DNA of 64,000 nt from Diatrype stigma (taxonomy: Eukaryota; Ascomycota; Sordariomycetes; Xylariales; Diatrypaceae): contig JAKJXP020000001.1 in NCBI GenBank assembly GCA_022225965.2, positions 186,001 through 250,000 of the forward strand. Reading direction: 5' to 3'. The notes beneath the pieces were generated by a model. It ran no database searches, was not told the origin of the DNA, and saw nothing but the letters and a program-made list of their open reading frames with translations. The first letter of the stretch is position 1. Each line of letters begins with the position of its first letter. Both the position numbers and the translations under genes were made by a program. This document shows positions 37,353 through 47,528 of this stretch, piece by piece.

Positions 37353-38622
37353 TTGGCCAATCCCCGTCCCGTCGTTGTCACGTCAGTCTGTGCATTGCAT
37401 CCCGTACAATACTGCCCCTACTGGCTTGGACTGCCAACGCTCAGATTCAGAGAGGAGCCCCGGTCGTCCCACGCAGCGTATATCTGTCCAAGCTAGCTAC
37501 TAGGTCTTGCGGGTGCGAATCGGGTGTATGGGATAACGTAACCGGCAACCGAATGGGGCGACCAATACGAACGATATCCAGCAAAGCTGCCTTCCTGCCA
37601 GCTACCCACCGAGCTACCCAATAAATCGCCAGACCTGTCGCTCCATAGGTAGGACCTTGGGGCCTGAGGAAGATACAGAATACTCACCACTGCATTCGTC
37701 CCCGAGACGTCCCAGGTAAAAGAAGAAAGAAATGTCAGAAAAAAGAAACGTGGGTGATCTTGACCGTGCATTCGCAAGATCTGTATGTGTAGGCAGGCAG
37801 GCACCCAGCACTGTCGCCTCCGAGTCCACCGGGATCGCCGAGCAGCTAAACGGGCTGCGTACTACACCTTCACACCACACCGCGGCACGAGGGCTAAGTT
37901 GGGGATTCCCAGTACGGAGGGAAAGTGGCAGTCGAGCATGGACAGTTGCATCGGGTCTGAGGAGGTGCCTGCCTACACATAGTCGCTCGCACGACACTAC
38001 CTAGATCTTGCATCATCTCACGTAGTTGTACGATCAGCACCATGAAGACCCCACCAAAAGGGTGAAAGAATTCTCGGGGTTTAGGGGTGGGGCGTTGGTT
38101 TTGGTAAATGGGTCACATATCTCTAGAGAGAGGGCATAACGCGGCGTTTAGGAACTCGTCATGGTATTTATTACATCACATACATAGGAAGCAAGCGAGC
38201 AACCAAGCGAGCAAGCACGGACGCGCACAACAAGAAAAGCATCATCTCGGTCTGGTGATGTGTATACTTATTCAAGCTTGGATGTGTGTTGCATACAATC
38301 TGCAAAGCCCGTAAAATGTCCCAAATCGATAAGTCAATGCCGCCCGACGCCCTTGAATCAAAGCTGTGCGTGCTGTGCGTGCTGTGCTATGTATGTACGG
38401 TGTGGTAGTTATGTCTTGGGACGAACGAAAGGTTGTCCAACCTAAGTACTCAATCCAGTCCAGTCCAATCCAAGATGTCCGTCCCAAATAACTCGCATCT
38501 GATAGATAAAAGCGATTGGTATATGAATATATATAGAATCCGAACAGTTCCGTGACCCGACTACCTACACACAACCCAGAAACAACACCATTACAAGACG
38601 TAATACCCCTTCTCTCTCTTCA
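37353..38622. other. Intergenic region between convergent ISY1 and nucleotidase genes
   Basis: About 1.27 kb between two 3' ends. Open frames of 60-130 codons occur on both strands but show no domain and no GC3 bias, in contrast to both flanking genes. It contains the short direct repeat gtgctgtgcgtgctgtgc at about 38367-38385. Confidence 0.6.
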
Positions 38623-40746
38623 TCAGCACTCGTCCGCCCAATTCTCCTCGACCCAGCCGACCAGCAAGTCCGTAAAGGACTTGCCCTCGATGTAGGGCCG
38701 GATGTCGCCGTCCTCGTAGTCGCCGCCGCTGAACTTGAGCGCCGGGACGATCCAGGGCCGCACGTAGTCGTTGAACACGAGGTCGACGCGCTCCGGCGCC
38801 TCGCCCTCGGCGGGGAACCCGATCTCCGCCTGGATGCAGTTGGGCACGCTGAAGAACTCAATCGGCGAGTGCACGGCGTCGTCGCCATCGTCGCCGAGGT
38901 CGTCCTTCGTCGTGTAGCCGCCGACCAGGGGCGGCTCCTCGTCGCCACCGCTGCTGCTGCCGGCGCTGGCTCCTCCTCCGAGGGGCTTCTGAGAGTCGCC
39001 GGCGGCAACGGCAGCAACGCCAGGTACGGAGGATCCGGGCAATGATGACGACGACGATGCGGAGCTCGTCTTGAACGAAGAATATGGCGCCATCATCATC
39101 TCCGGGATGTTGAGGTACCGCAGATCCGGCATTTCGAACTGCTGCTGCTGGTGCTCCTCCGCCCCGGCCTTCGCCCACACGGGGCCCCCCTTATTCAAGA
39201 TCTGCAGCACCTTGCTCGCGACGTCGTACGCGACGTCGGGGACGTAGGAGAAGCCGCTCTCGAAGGGGCTGACGAGGAAGGCCGAGTCGCGCGTGAAGGG
39301 GCCGGCGAAGATGTCGAAGCGGACGGCGCCGGTGTTGAGGATGGCCAGGCGCGGGACGCCGCGGCGCGCCTCGCTGGCCACGACGTCGGGCAGCACCTCG
39401 GCCTCGAGCCAGCTGTACACGCTCGCCTTGCCGGGGTACGCGGCCCGCGTCATCCAGAGGTCGCGCGGCGCGCACCCGTAGGTGTGGTCGAGCCCCAGCG
39501 CCCGCCGCGCCGCCGCGATCGCCGCCGTCACGTTGCGCCCGTGCTCCGTCGCGAAGGCCGACGCGTTCAGCCCCGTGTGGTGCCGCAGGTTGAAGAGGTT
39601 GTTGTCGATGTAGCGGCGCTTGAACGAGGGTGTGCCGCCCGGCTTGATGGTACTGGCGACGACGCTGCTGCTGCTGCCAGTCGCCGCTTGTTGTTGTTGT
39701 TCTCCACCATCGCTGCCTTCACCACCATCAGGGCTCTGCTTCTGGATCCCGTCGATGGACATCCAGCCGATGGTCTCCATGTAGCGGCCGCTGGCGAGGG
39801 CGAAGGCCTTGTCGTCGAAGCGGCGGGCGTCGCGGACGTGGACGTGGCCGCCGAAGAAGGCGATGGGCGTGTACCAGTTCTCGGCGCGGATGGCCTTGAA
39901 GACGAGCTCGAACTCGCGCATGCGCAGGCCGACGTGGCCGTTGACGACGAACAGGTCGGGCTTCTCGCGGATGGCCTGCTGGAACCAGTCCTGGGCGATG
40001 GCGTCGGCCACGGGCGTCACGGCGCTGTTGTTGGCGCCGCGCTCGAAGTCGAACAGGAAGCCGAAGGCGACGACGGTGTAGCCCCCGTTCCGGGTCACGA
40101 ACTTGCGGTACCGCCGCGCCTGCGGGATCGCGTTGCCCGTCTCCGGCTCGACGTAGTCCAGGTTCGACGCCAGGTACTGGCTCCGGAAGTTCGGCACCGT
40201 CACCTCGTGCTCCCGCGCCACCGACGCGGCCTGGTACAGCTCGTGGTTGCCCGTGCAGAGCAGGTCGATGTGCTGCTCCTTCAGGATGTCCGAGGTGTAC
40301 AGGCCCTTGGGCTCGGAGGCGTCGTACAGGCCGTTGCCCTCGATCCGGTCGCCGCTGTCGATTACGAGGAGGTCGACGCCCTTCTCGTCCGCCTTCTTCC
40401 GCATGTGGTCCGCGAAGGAGATGTAGTCGCCCCAGTCGCCCGAGTATTGGGCCCTGTGTTCCGCCACGCGCGCATGTCAGTCAAGGGGGTTCGTTCCGGA
40501 CGTTCGGGTACAGGTCGATGGGCGGATGGGGATACATAGATAGAGATAGATAGGTACGGAGTAAGCAACTCACTCTTGCAGATGGCCGCCATGCCAGCCG
40601 TGGGTGTCGGTCGTGTGCAGGAAGTTAATCTGGCCCCATTCCAGATCCCGCATGGGCGCAGCCACCGGCTCCGGAGCTTCAGGCTGGGCTGCATTTGCGA
40701 GCGTCGCAAGCGACACCGCGAGGAAAGAGGTTCTCTTGGTAATCAT
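38623..40746 (-). CDS. Secreted calcineurin-like metallophosphatase / 5'-nucleotidase
   Basis: Two exons: 40746-40574 and 40453-38623, with a 120 nt intron (donor GTGAGT, acceptor CACAG, phase 2); 667 residues. The first exon supplies a signal peptide ([14 protein letters not shown]) and the first metal motif [12 protein letters not shown]; the second supplies [29 protein letters not shown] and FGGHVHVRD. These are the two-metal ligand motifs of the calcineurin-like fold in the 5'-nucleotidase family, closest in layout to yeast YHR202W-type proteins. It probably hydrolyses nucleotides or similar phosphate esters in the secretory pathway or outside the cell. Two low-complexity inserts (Gln/Ser-rich near 240-260 and Ser/Gly-rich near 500-540 of the second exon) look like species-specific loops. 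A 462-codon antisense frame is a GC3 shadow. Confidence 0.88.
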
Positions 40747-41447
40747 CGTTACAGTCTAGTGTACCCCCCTTTATTTCGATACTAGGATGATAACATCAAA
40801 ATTAAGCAATGTATAATAAGGGAACTACGCCATCGATTGTCAAAAGGGCGTATGCATCAGGTTACCATCAAGTTCAAGGAGTCAGGTCAAAGTATGTACG
40901 ATTATAAAGCGAGTATGCGAGTGTTTGAAACAAGACAAAGATGCAGATGTTAATGGCTCCTTGCTATGTGCTGTACCTTCCCCGGGCTGTCAGGGCGAGA
41001 CACCTGATGTCTGATGTCTGATGCCCTGGGATTCTGGGGTTACGGAGGCCAAAGGCGGTTACCTAGCAGCAACACGCTGGCTAGCACAGAGCACGGGTAC
41101 CTGCGTCATCAGAGCCACCCGGGTCATCAGGGTCGTGCTACCTACTCCATAGATAAGCGATAAGGACAAGCTCCAGCAGCTCCAAGCCTCCAACAGCTCC
41201 GTACCCTGTCAGCCTGTCTGCCAGTGCCTGCCTGCCAGCAAACCAAAAATGGGTCCCTCCGACCCCCACTGGTCCAAACTCCTTGCATGCAGCTGGCCCG
41301 CGCTCCCACTAATTCCCGAGTCCCAATCCACCAGAAAGCTTCCGATACGATATGAGGACCTCCGCGCATGTGACCGTGACCTGAGGGAGGTAGTCAGGCT
41401 AAACACCCAAGTAGCGTAGCTATATTCAGAAAACCACATCGGGCTAC
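40747..41447. other. Divergent promoter region of nucleotidase and GatA genes
   Basis: About 700 bp between two start codons on opposite strands. It contains several gctccagcagctcc/caacagctcc-like short repeats near 41170-41200 and a tgatgtctgatgtctgatgcc triplication at about 41003-41024. No gene is supported. Confidence 0.6.
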
Positions 41448-43070
41448 ATGTCTACCCATGTCAGACATTGCCGTGCCAGGACCATCCCCGGGGCCTTCCA
41501 GAGGGTGGGATTCTCCTCCCACGAGCGGCGCGGCCTCACCCAAAGCCGGCCTCTCCGTCAAGAAGTGAGCGCCGAGCCAGCCTCGGCCGATCATGCGCAC
41601 GCGCATGCGCAGATCTTCGCCTCGTCGGGCGGCCGGCTCGCCGTGAAGGACAACATCGCGGCCGAGGGGCTCCCGACGACGTGCGGATCCCGCATCCTGG
41701 CGGGGACCGAGATCCCGTTCGAGGCGACCATCGTGACGCAGCTGAAGAGGCGGGGCGTCCTCCGCGTGACGGAGAAGGCGGGCATGGACGAGTTCGGCAT
41801 GGGCACGCACTCGACGACGTCGGCGTGGGGGCCGGTCCGCAACGCCGCCCCGCTGCAGGCGTACTCGGCCGGCGGGAGCTCGGGCGGCAGCGCCGTGGCC
41901 GTGGCCGAGGGCAGCGCCGACCTGGCGCTCGGCACCGACACGGGCGGCTCCGTCCGCATGCCCGCCGCCTACACCGCCACCGTCGGCTTCAAGCCGTCGT
42001 ACGGCATGCTGTCCCGCTGGGGCGTCGTCCCCTACGCGAACTCGCTCGATACCGTGGGCTTGCTCGCCAGGACGGTCGGGCCCATCCGGAGGGCCATCGT
42101 CGGCGCGGAGCTCTACGCCGAACACGATCCGAACGATCCCACCTCGCTCCCGGCTTCCGTGCGCGAGAGGTGCACTGCGCAGAGGAAATATTACCAGCAG
42201 CAGCAGCAGCAGTCTACGGAAGAACCGCCTTCTCTACTACAAGGGCTCACGTTCGGCATCCCGACCGAGTACAACATCGAGGAGCTAGACGGGCGAATAC
42301 GAGAAGGCTGGGCACGTGCGGCATCGAAGATCAAGGCGCTGGGGGGGAGGGTGGTCCCGGTTTCCCTGCCGTCTACAAAGAACGCGCTATCTGCATACTA
42401 CATCATCGCGCCGGCCGAGGCGGCCTCGAACCTGGCCAAGTACGACGGCATCCGCTACGGGCGGCGGGACACCGAGGGCGCCAGCGACGCGCTCGACGGC
42501 GTCCTGTACGCGAAGACGCGCGGCGACGGCTTCGGGCGCGAGGTCCAGCGCCGCATCCTGCTGGGCGCGTACACGCTCAGCTCCGAGGCCATGGACAACT
42601 ACTTCATCCAGGCGCAGAAGGTGCGCCAGCTGGTCCGGCGCGACTTCGACCGCGTCTTCCGGCTGGCGAACCCGCTCGTGGACGCCGAGGAACAGGCCTT
42701 CGACCTGAGCGAGATGGACGAGGCCGTCGCGCTCGAGGACAAGCGCGGCCCCGCCCAGGTCGACTTCCTGCTCTGCCCCACCGCGCCCACGCCGCCGCCG
42801 CGCCTGGCCGACGTCGTGGCGAGGCAGACGCCGCTGGACTCCTACATGAACGACGTCTTCACGGTCCCGGCGAGCCTTGCTGGCCTTCCCGCCATCAGCA
42901 TCCCCATGGACATCCCCTCCGACCCGAGCAAGGAGGAAGAGCGGCTTCTGGACTTCGGGGGTCTGCAGCTGATCGGGCAGTACTGGGATGATGCACGACT
43001 GCTGGCGGTAGCGGAAGAAGTGTCTCCTCACATCTCCCGGCGAACGCAAGCTGCGTTGGGGAGTTCCTAG
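41448..43070 (+). CDS. HER2: Mitochondrial glutamyl-tRNA(Gln) amidotransferase subunit A
   Basis: Single exon, 540 residues. GatA is the amidase subunit of GatFAB, which converts Glu-tRNA(Gln) into Gln-tRNA(Gln) in mitochondria, needed for organellar translation. The amidase-signature triad is visible: Lys about 67 in LAVKDNIAAEG, the cis-Ser about 144-145 in AYSAGGSSGGSA, and the nucleophile Ser about 168 in LGTDTGGSVRMP. FKPSYGMLSRWGVVPYANSLD is the GatA-type continuation rather than that of general amidases. The Arg-rich, acid-poor first 30 residues are a plausible mitochondrial presequence. A short polyglutamine run (CAG repeat, about 42194-42212) interrupts the protein. A second open frame over the same DNA is a GC3 shadow. 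Confidence 0.93.
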   Translation: MSTHVRHCRARTIPGAFQRVGFSSHERRGLTQSRPLRQEVSAEPASADHAHAHAQIFASSGGRLAVKDNIAAEGLPTTCGSRILAGTEIPFEATIVTQLKRRGVLRVTEKAGMDEFGMGTHSTTSAWGPVRNAAPLQAYSAGGSSGGSAVAVAEGSADLALGTDTGGSVRMPAAYTATVGFKPSYGMLSRWGVVPYANSLDTVGLLARTVGPIRRAIVGAELYAEHDPNDPTSLPASVRERCTAQRKYYQQQQQQSTEEPPSLLQGLTFGIPTEYNIEELDGRIREGWARAASKIKALGGRVVPVSLPSTKNALSAYYIIAPAEAASNLAKYDGIRYGRRDTEGASDALDGVLYAKTRGDGFGREVQRRILLGAYTLSSEAMDNYFIQAQKVRQLVRRDFDRVFRLANPLVDAEEQAFDLSEMDEAVALEDKRGPAQVDFLLCPTAPTPPPRLADVVARQTPLDSYMNDVFTVPASLAGLPAISIPMDIPSDPSKEEERLLDFGGLQLIGQYWDDARLLAVAEEVSPHISRRTQAALGSS

Positions 43071-43368
43071 GTAGTGTTCCCTTCGGGGAGTGGGGGAAGG
43101 GAGGGGCGGCATAAAGAAGACGGACCAATGCGATGCTCGTCTGTATATACTTGTACATTATTAGCCTAAGAAAACACATAGTTGGTGGCCATATTCGGCT
43201 GGTGCAAAATGTCATACCGTGCGCGCTTCTGATTCTCCTAGCGACTTTCATACTGCGTCTCAAGGTGGCATCCACCACCAAGGTACCCAGGTCTCCGTGG
43301 CAATGTAGTGATGAGTGCCTCGCGGTTCGATTTGGTGCTTACGCAGTTCCTTCGACGGAATTAGCCTC

Positions 43369-44280
43369 CTAGCGGCCGTCTCGTCCGCTTGACTCATCAT
43401 CACGCCGGTCAACATCCATACCATCTCCTCCAGATGCTCGCGAAGACCGGCTTCTATCTCGGTCCCGAGCTCTCTCTGACGAATAGCTCCTTCTACTATC
43501 ATCCGAATCGGATCTGCTTCTCCGCCGTGACCTCCCATCATCCCTATCCCCATCCATGCTCCGACCCTCCATAACCTCCACATCATCATCGTCGTCGTCG
43601 CCGTCACCATTCGTAGCAGCAGCAGCCACCCGATCTTTCTCCACCTCTTCCTCCTCCTCCTCGAGCAGATCTTCGATATCGCCCAGCGGGCTAACCCTCG
43701 GCTCCAAAAGATCCAAATCCTCGAGGATCTCGCGCTTGGGCATCTGCCAGAGGCTGGTGGCGCAGACGCGGTCCTTGGTGAGCAGGTCGTCGACGAACTG
43801 GTCGACGTAGGTGAGGCTGGTGCCGGCGCGGGCCTTGCGGCGCAGCTTGCGGCGGTCCTCGAGCAGGGGCTCGAGCAGGCGGTGGACGTGCTCGGCGCGG
43901 CGCGTCAGGCGGACGTAGAAGGCGGCGAGCGCGCGCAGGTACTTGAAGCGCTCGCCGCCGAAGGCCAGGTACTCGTCCAGGACGTCGTCCCCGGGGGCCA
44001 GCTGCAGCAGCTTGAAGGCCAGGCACAGGAACGGCGTGGGCTTCTGCGCGTCCCCGTACGTGCCCCCCACGAACGACACGTGCTCGACCACGCGGTCGAC
44101 CACGTCTGCCTCGTTCAGACCGAAGCACTGCTCCTTCCAGAAGTAGCTGTCCACGATCCGCTCCCGCACCGCCTTCTCCATGATCGTCGCTGGGTTCAGC
44201 CCGTTCGGCGCCAGCGACCCGCTGCTGCCGCGCTCGTCGAGGAAGCGCCGCTCGTCGGCGCGGTGGTGCGTCGTCGCCAT
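43369..44280 (-). CDS. PRP38: Pre-mRNA splicing factor Prp38
   Basis: Single exon, 303 residues. Prp38 is a core protein of the U4/U6.U5 tri-snRNP/B complex and is needed for spliceosome activation. Conserved runs: NPATIMEKAVRERIVDSYFW, KEQCFGLNEADVVDRVV, GGTYGDAQKPTPFLCL, FKYLRALAAFYVRLT and YVDQFVDDLLTKDRVC. After about residue 205 an acidic stretch (LLEEEEEEVEKD) and an Arg/Ser/Asp-rich tail follow, as in animal and filamentous fungal Prp38. It is convergent with HER2 (298 bp apart) and divergent from the 2EXR gene. It is the second spliceosome gene in the window. GC3 is very high. Confidence 0.95.
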   Translation of the reverse strand: MATTHHRADERRFLDERGSSGSLAPNGLNPATIMEKAVRERIVDSYFWKEQCFGLNEADVVDRVVEHVSFVGGTYGDAQKPTPFLCLAFKLLQLAPGDDVLDEYLAFGGERFKYLRALAAFYVRLTRRAEHVHRLLEPLLEDRRKLRRKARAGTSLTYVDQFVDDLLTKDRVCATSLWQMPKREILEDLDLLEPRVSPLGDIEDLLEEEEEEVEKDRVAAAATNGDGDDDDDDVEVMEGRSMDGDRDDGRSRRRSRSDSDDSRRSYSSERARDRDRSRSSRASGGDGMDVDRRDDESSGRDGR

Positions 44281-44716
44281 GGCTGTGGTTGCGGTTGTGG
44301 TCGTGGTGGATCGTTGCGCGGTCAGGGACGTTGTTTCGACTCGCTATATTTGTGTGTAGAGGCAAAGGAAAGAGGAAGAGCGTCTCGTTGACGGCTTAGG
44401 GAGTAATCGGTCGGGGTGTAGGTGGGAATTCGTGTTTGGAAATACAAATACGTAGTTTGGATGTCGGTGGTTGCGACGGTGTGATTGAACCGCGATAGGT
44501 ACATGTTGTACATGTTTAGGTCCTAATGAATTTCCCGAGAGCTTCTAGAAGCTGTTCTATCGATAAGAGCTATATGCCTAGTATGTATTGTACCTAAAGT
44601 GGGCACTGTATAGCTACAGTCTATAGGGGTGTTGGTCCATGTTAGATTCAAAAACACAAGGGACAAGGAAACCGCTACTGCTAACTAATACAAAGTATGA
44701 CATAACATGACATAAC
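44281..44716. other. Divergent promoter region of PRP38 and the 2EXR gene
   Basis: About 435 bp between divergent start codons. It ends in a short duplication atgacataacatgacataacatgg at the 2EXR start, so the ATG used for that gene sits in the last copy. No other feature is seen. Confidence 0.6.
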
Positions 44717-46222
44717 ATGGCCGCAACCACCACCACTTTCCCCCATTTCACGGATCTCCCGCTCGAGATCCAGCTCTACATCTGGGACCTGGTACTCCAG
44801 GACTTCGCATTCGTGCACATCGATGGCTCGTGGCACAACAGCGTCTCGCATCCCACGACGTCGCCGGCGACGGCGACGGCGATATGGCCGATCCTCCCCG
44901 TGCCCGCGCCGCGCCTGGGGGACCCGCCCGGCCTGATCCCCTACCGGCTCCCGGCCGGGACGCCGGCCACGCTCGCGAGCCACCCGCCCCCGATGGGGAT
45001 CCCGGCGTCGCGCGCGCGCGGCGTCGACTGGCAGGCCTACATGCGCGCCATGCTGACCCCCTCCCGGAAGCTGGTCCGGCATGCCGCGCCGGGCGTCGCG
45101 TGGCACTTCGACCACTTCTGGGCCGCAGTGGAAGCGGCCGTAGGGTTGGGAATGAAGGGCGAAGGGTCTAGAAGCAGTAGCAGTAGAGGCTTCCCTGAGC
45201 TTCTCGCTGGAGTCGACGACGCCGTCGCCTGCTTCTCGGCGTGCCGCGCTAGCCGTCTGCAGGCGATGCGTCGCGCTGTCGTGAATACGGGGCAGTCTGT
45301 ACCATTGTCCCTGCCGCAGCGCCAGCTCGATAGGGATGACGATGACGATGATGGTGATGGTGATGATGATGAGTGGCGCATTCGCTTCCGCCTGGTGCGG
45401 AACGGCGTAGTCTTCGAGAACGTGTTCCAGGACCCCCATCAGTATCGCTCCGGTGATAGCAGCAGCAGCAGCGACAGGGGGCGACCGTGCCTCGTGTACG
45501 CGATCGCGGCCAACGGAGCAGACCCGACAGCGCCCCCGGAGCTCGGGCGGGACTTCCTGCCCTTCAAGACCGGCGGCGTGGTAGCGGCGCGGCTGGCCGA
45601 CATCGAGCGCTGCGTCTTCGGAAACGGCAACGGCAACGGCGGGCAGCAGCAGAGGCTCAGCCTGACGCGCTGCCCTCCCGGCCTGGACGCGGCGCGCTTC
45701 CGCGAGCTGCGGCTGCTCATGTGGTGGCAGCCCGAGCTGGGCGCGCGGGCGCGCCGGCCCGAGGCCAACTACCCCCTGCACTGCCCGCCCGCGTCGATCC
45801 TGTGGATCTACTCGAGCATCCTGCACTCCGTCGCGTTGAGGGCGAGGGCGGCGCGGGCAAGGGCAAGGACGGGTGCAAAGGAGGGGCAGCAGCGACAGCG
45901 GGGAGGAGGAATGGCGGAGGGAGGGGAAGGGGATGGGGAAGAAGGGGGTGATGGTGATGATGCCACTAGTGCCGAGGCGTGCCTGTGCCCCGACGGGACA
46001 AAAATGTCGGCGTACCTCTCGGGCGCCTGGTACTTCGGCCTGCTGGAGATGGGCGGCAGGTGCCCCCTCTGCCGCGTCCCGCTGGTGGACGAGCTCCGGC
46101 GCTGGTGCCCCGAGCTGCTGGACCGCGAGGGCTGCCTCGACGTGGTCGTCCTGCGGGATAGGGATAGCGTCGAGAGACCCGAGGCTACCCTCTCGAGCCG
46201 CTCGCACGAGATCTTCGTCTGA
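44717..46222 (+). CDS. 2EXR domain protein with Cys-rich C-terminus
   Basis: Single exon, 501 residues. The N-terminus FTDLPLEIQLYIWDLVLQD is the fungal 2EXR motif (F-box-like LP-x-E-I-x-x-x-I-W), a domain widespread and expanded in Pezizomycotina whose biochemical role is not established. The middle has an acidic run (DDDDDDGDGDDDEW) from a GAT/GAC microsatellite at about 45337-45372, an Arg/Ala-rich stretch, and a Gly/Glu-rich segment. Near the C-terminus CLCP, then about 30 residues later CPLCRVPL, and finally a Cys in RRWCPEL, resemble part of a zinc-binding RING-like fold. I cannot decide between a real zinc site and chance. A long antisense frame (44681-46207) is a shadow of the high GC3. 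Confidence 0.8.
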   Translation: MAATTTTFPHFTDLPLEIQLYIWDLVLQDFAFVHIDGSWHNSVSHPTTSPATATAIWPILPVPAPRLGDPPGLIPYRLPAGTPATLASHPPPMGIPASRARGVDWQAYMRAMLTPSRKLVRHAAPGVAWHFDHFWAAVEAAVGLGMKGEGSRSSSSRGFPELLAGVDDAVACFSACRASRLQAMRRAVVNTGQSVPLSLPQRQLDRDDDDDDGDGDDDEWRIRFRLVRNGVVFENVFQDPHQYRSGDSSSSSDRGRPCLVYAIAANGADPTAPPELGRDFLPFKTGGVVAARLADIERCVFGNGNGNGGQQQRLSLTRCPPGLDAARFRELRLLMWWQPELGARARRPEANYPLHCPPASILWIYSSILHSVALRARAARARARTGAKEGQQRQRGGGMAEGGEGDGEEGGDGDDATSAEACLCPDGTKMSAYLSGAWYFGLLEMGGRCPLCRVPLVDELRRWCPELLDREGCLDVVVLRDRDSVERPEATLSSRSHEIFV

Positions 46223-46788
46223 TATAACGTTGAAGTTCGGTATCTCCTGGATTTTCGGGAGGGCTTATATATATATAGATATAATAGGTAGTTTCTTGTC
46301 TATGGTGGGCACATAGGTGTCCAAATCACGCCTCACTGCTTGTACGCTGAATAGTCGTACTGTACAGTCTCCGTATGATATGTGGGAGATAACGAGTGAC
46401 TCTGCTGTACAAACATCAGCCTCGACTCCAAGGAACTTGGAAAGGGAATTAAAAAAGTTGGGTTATCAACCCCTTCGCTATTTTGTGGTAGAATATGAAG
46501 CAGTTCACAAGTGATGAATCTGTTAGGCATGATGAACATCAGGTGATAATAACAATCTCGACCAAGTATAAAGTCAACATCGCGCGAAGGCATATATAGT
46601 GTGAGATTCGCTACCACCAGCGTTACCACGATCCAGATTGGCCACTCTCAGCCAGAATGGCGATCAACGTATGTTGTACTCAGGACCCCAGGTAAATCAC
46701 AAGTAGCTAGCAATCTCTATCATATGGCTAAGAGACAAGAGGAGAAATTTTAGGAGGCACCGAAGGAAAAGGGCACCTGAAGATTCAT

Positions 46789-46819
<31 letters not shown>

Positions 46820-47528
46820 GCTATAATATACCGATTTCACACTGGCACAAGCATACTTAGTTACACTAATAGGACTTCCTGCTATACAACTGCAATTGTG
46901 ACTGTATCGTAGGAAACTTATTTTCAATACATGGATATTTCACGGTCGCATACACATATATACTTAGCTAGGCATGTGACAAGGGGGCATCTTATTCATC
47001 TAATCGGCTACAGTCACGAACGAGTCACATTACCACGGACCGGTACAAGGGTCTGTGTAGATACATAGGTAGAGAGAGGTACGTGTGTGTATGCTTTACA
47101 GACTTGGTTTTACTACTTCTATTGGTAGCTAATCATTATTTCCAACTCAACTCGATTTCCGATCGATTTGTTGGATTTGCTGAACTCCCGTTGTGTCTCG
47201 TGACTTGTTGCGACTTGTGACTTGTCCTTCCAATATCCATTCATCAGACGGCAAAAAGAAGCCCGGGCAAAAAAAAGGGGGGGAAGAAAAAAACAAATCA
47301 ATCAATTGGCTCATCTTATAGCGTAGACTTTCCTCGTGTCTGTCCGCCTTGAACCTTCCCCTTCCTCTCATCTGTTGTGTCCTTGATTTTTGTTTCAAAC
47401 TCCGGTGAACGCCTCCGTGCCGCCTCCCTTTCAACCATGCGCTGCTGACGCAAGATGTTGTTAATGCAATAGGTACGTGTAGAAATAGTATTGGTGAAAT
47501 TGATGTGCTATGATCGAATGATCAACAA
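46223..47528. other. Intergenic region between convergent 2EXR and OLE1 genes
   Basis: About 1.3 kb, AT-rich compared with both flanking genes. It contains an alternating tatata run at about 46267-46285 and the uninterrupted G tract listed separately. Frames here (46317-46514 and others) have no domain. An 11-residue polyproline frame on the minus strand is just the G tract read backwards. Confidence 0.65.
46791..46820. repeat. Uninterrupted run of 30 G residues
   Basis: Thirty consecutive G on the plus strand, between attcattt and ctataata. Mononucleotide G runs of this length are rare in fungal chromosomes and can fold as G-quadruplex; length may also be affected by sequencing or assembly error. 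Confidence 0.85.

Noticed and set aside
39151..40539. 462-codon open frame on the plus strand
   Set aside because: Lies antisense to the metallophosphatase gene; the very GC-rich third positions remove stops from the opposite frame. Its translation is Arg/Ala/Val/Asp-rich with no domain.
41468..42991. 507-codon plus-strand frame overlapping GatA
   Set aside because: Same-strand frame-shifted shadow of GatA, Arg-rich; the GatA frame carries the complete amidase signature.
44681..46207. 508-codon open frame on the minus strand
   Set aside because: Antisense shadow of the 2EXR gene, low-complexity composition and no recognisable fold.
46697..46927. Minus-strand frame with a polyproline run
   Set aside because: The proline run is simply the G30 tract read on the other strand; flanks are AT-rich and non-coding.
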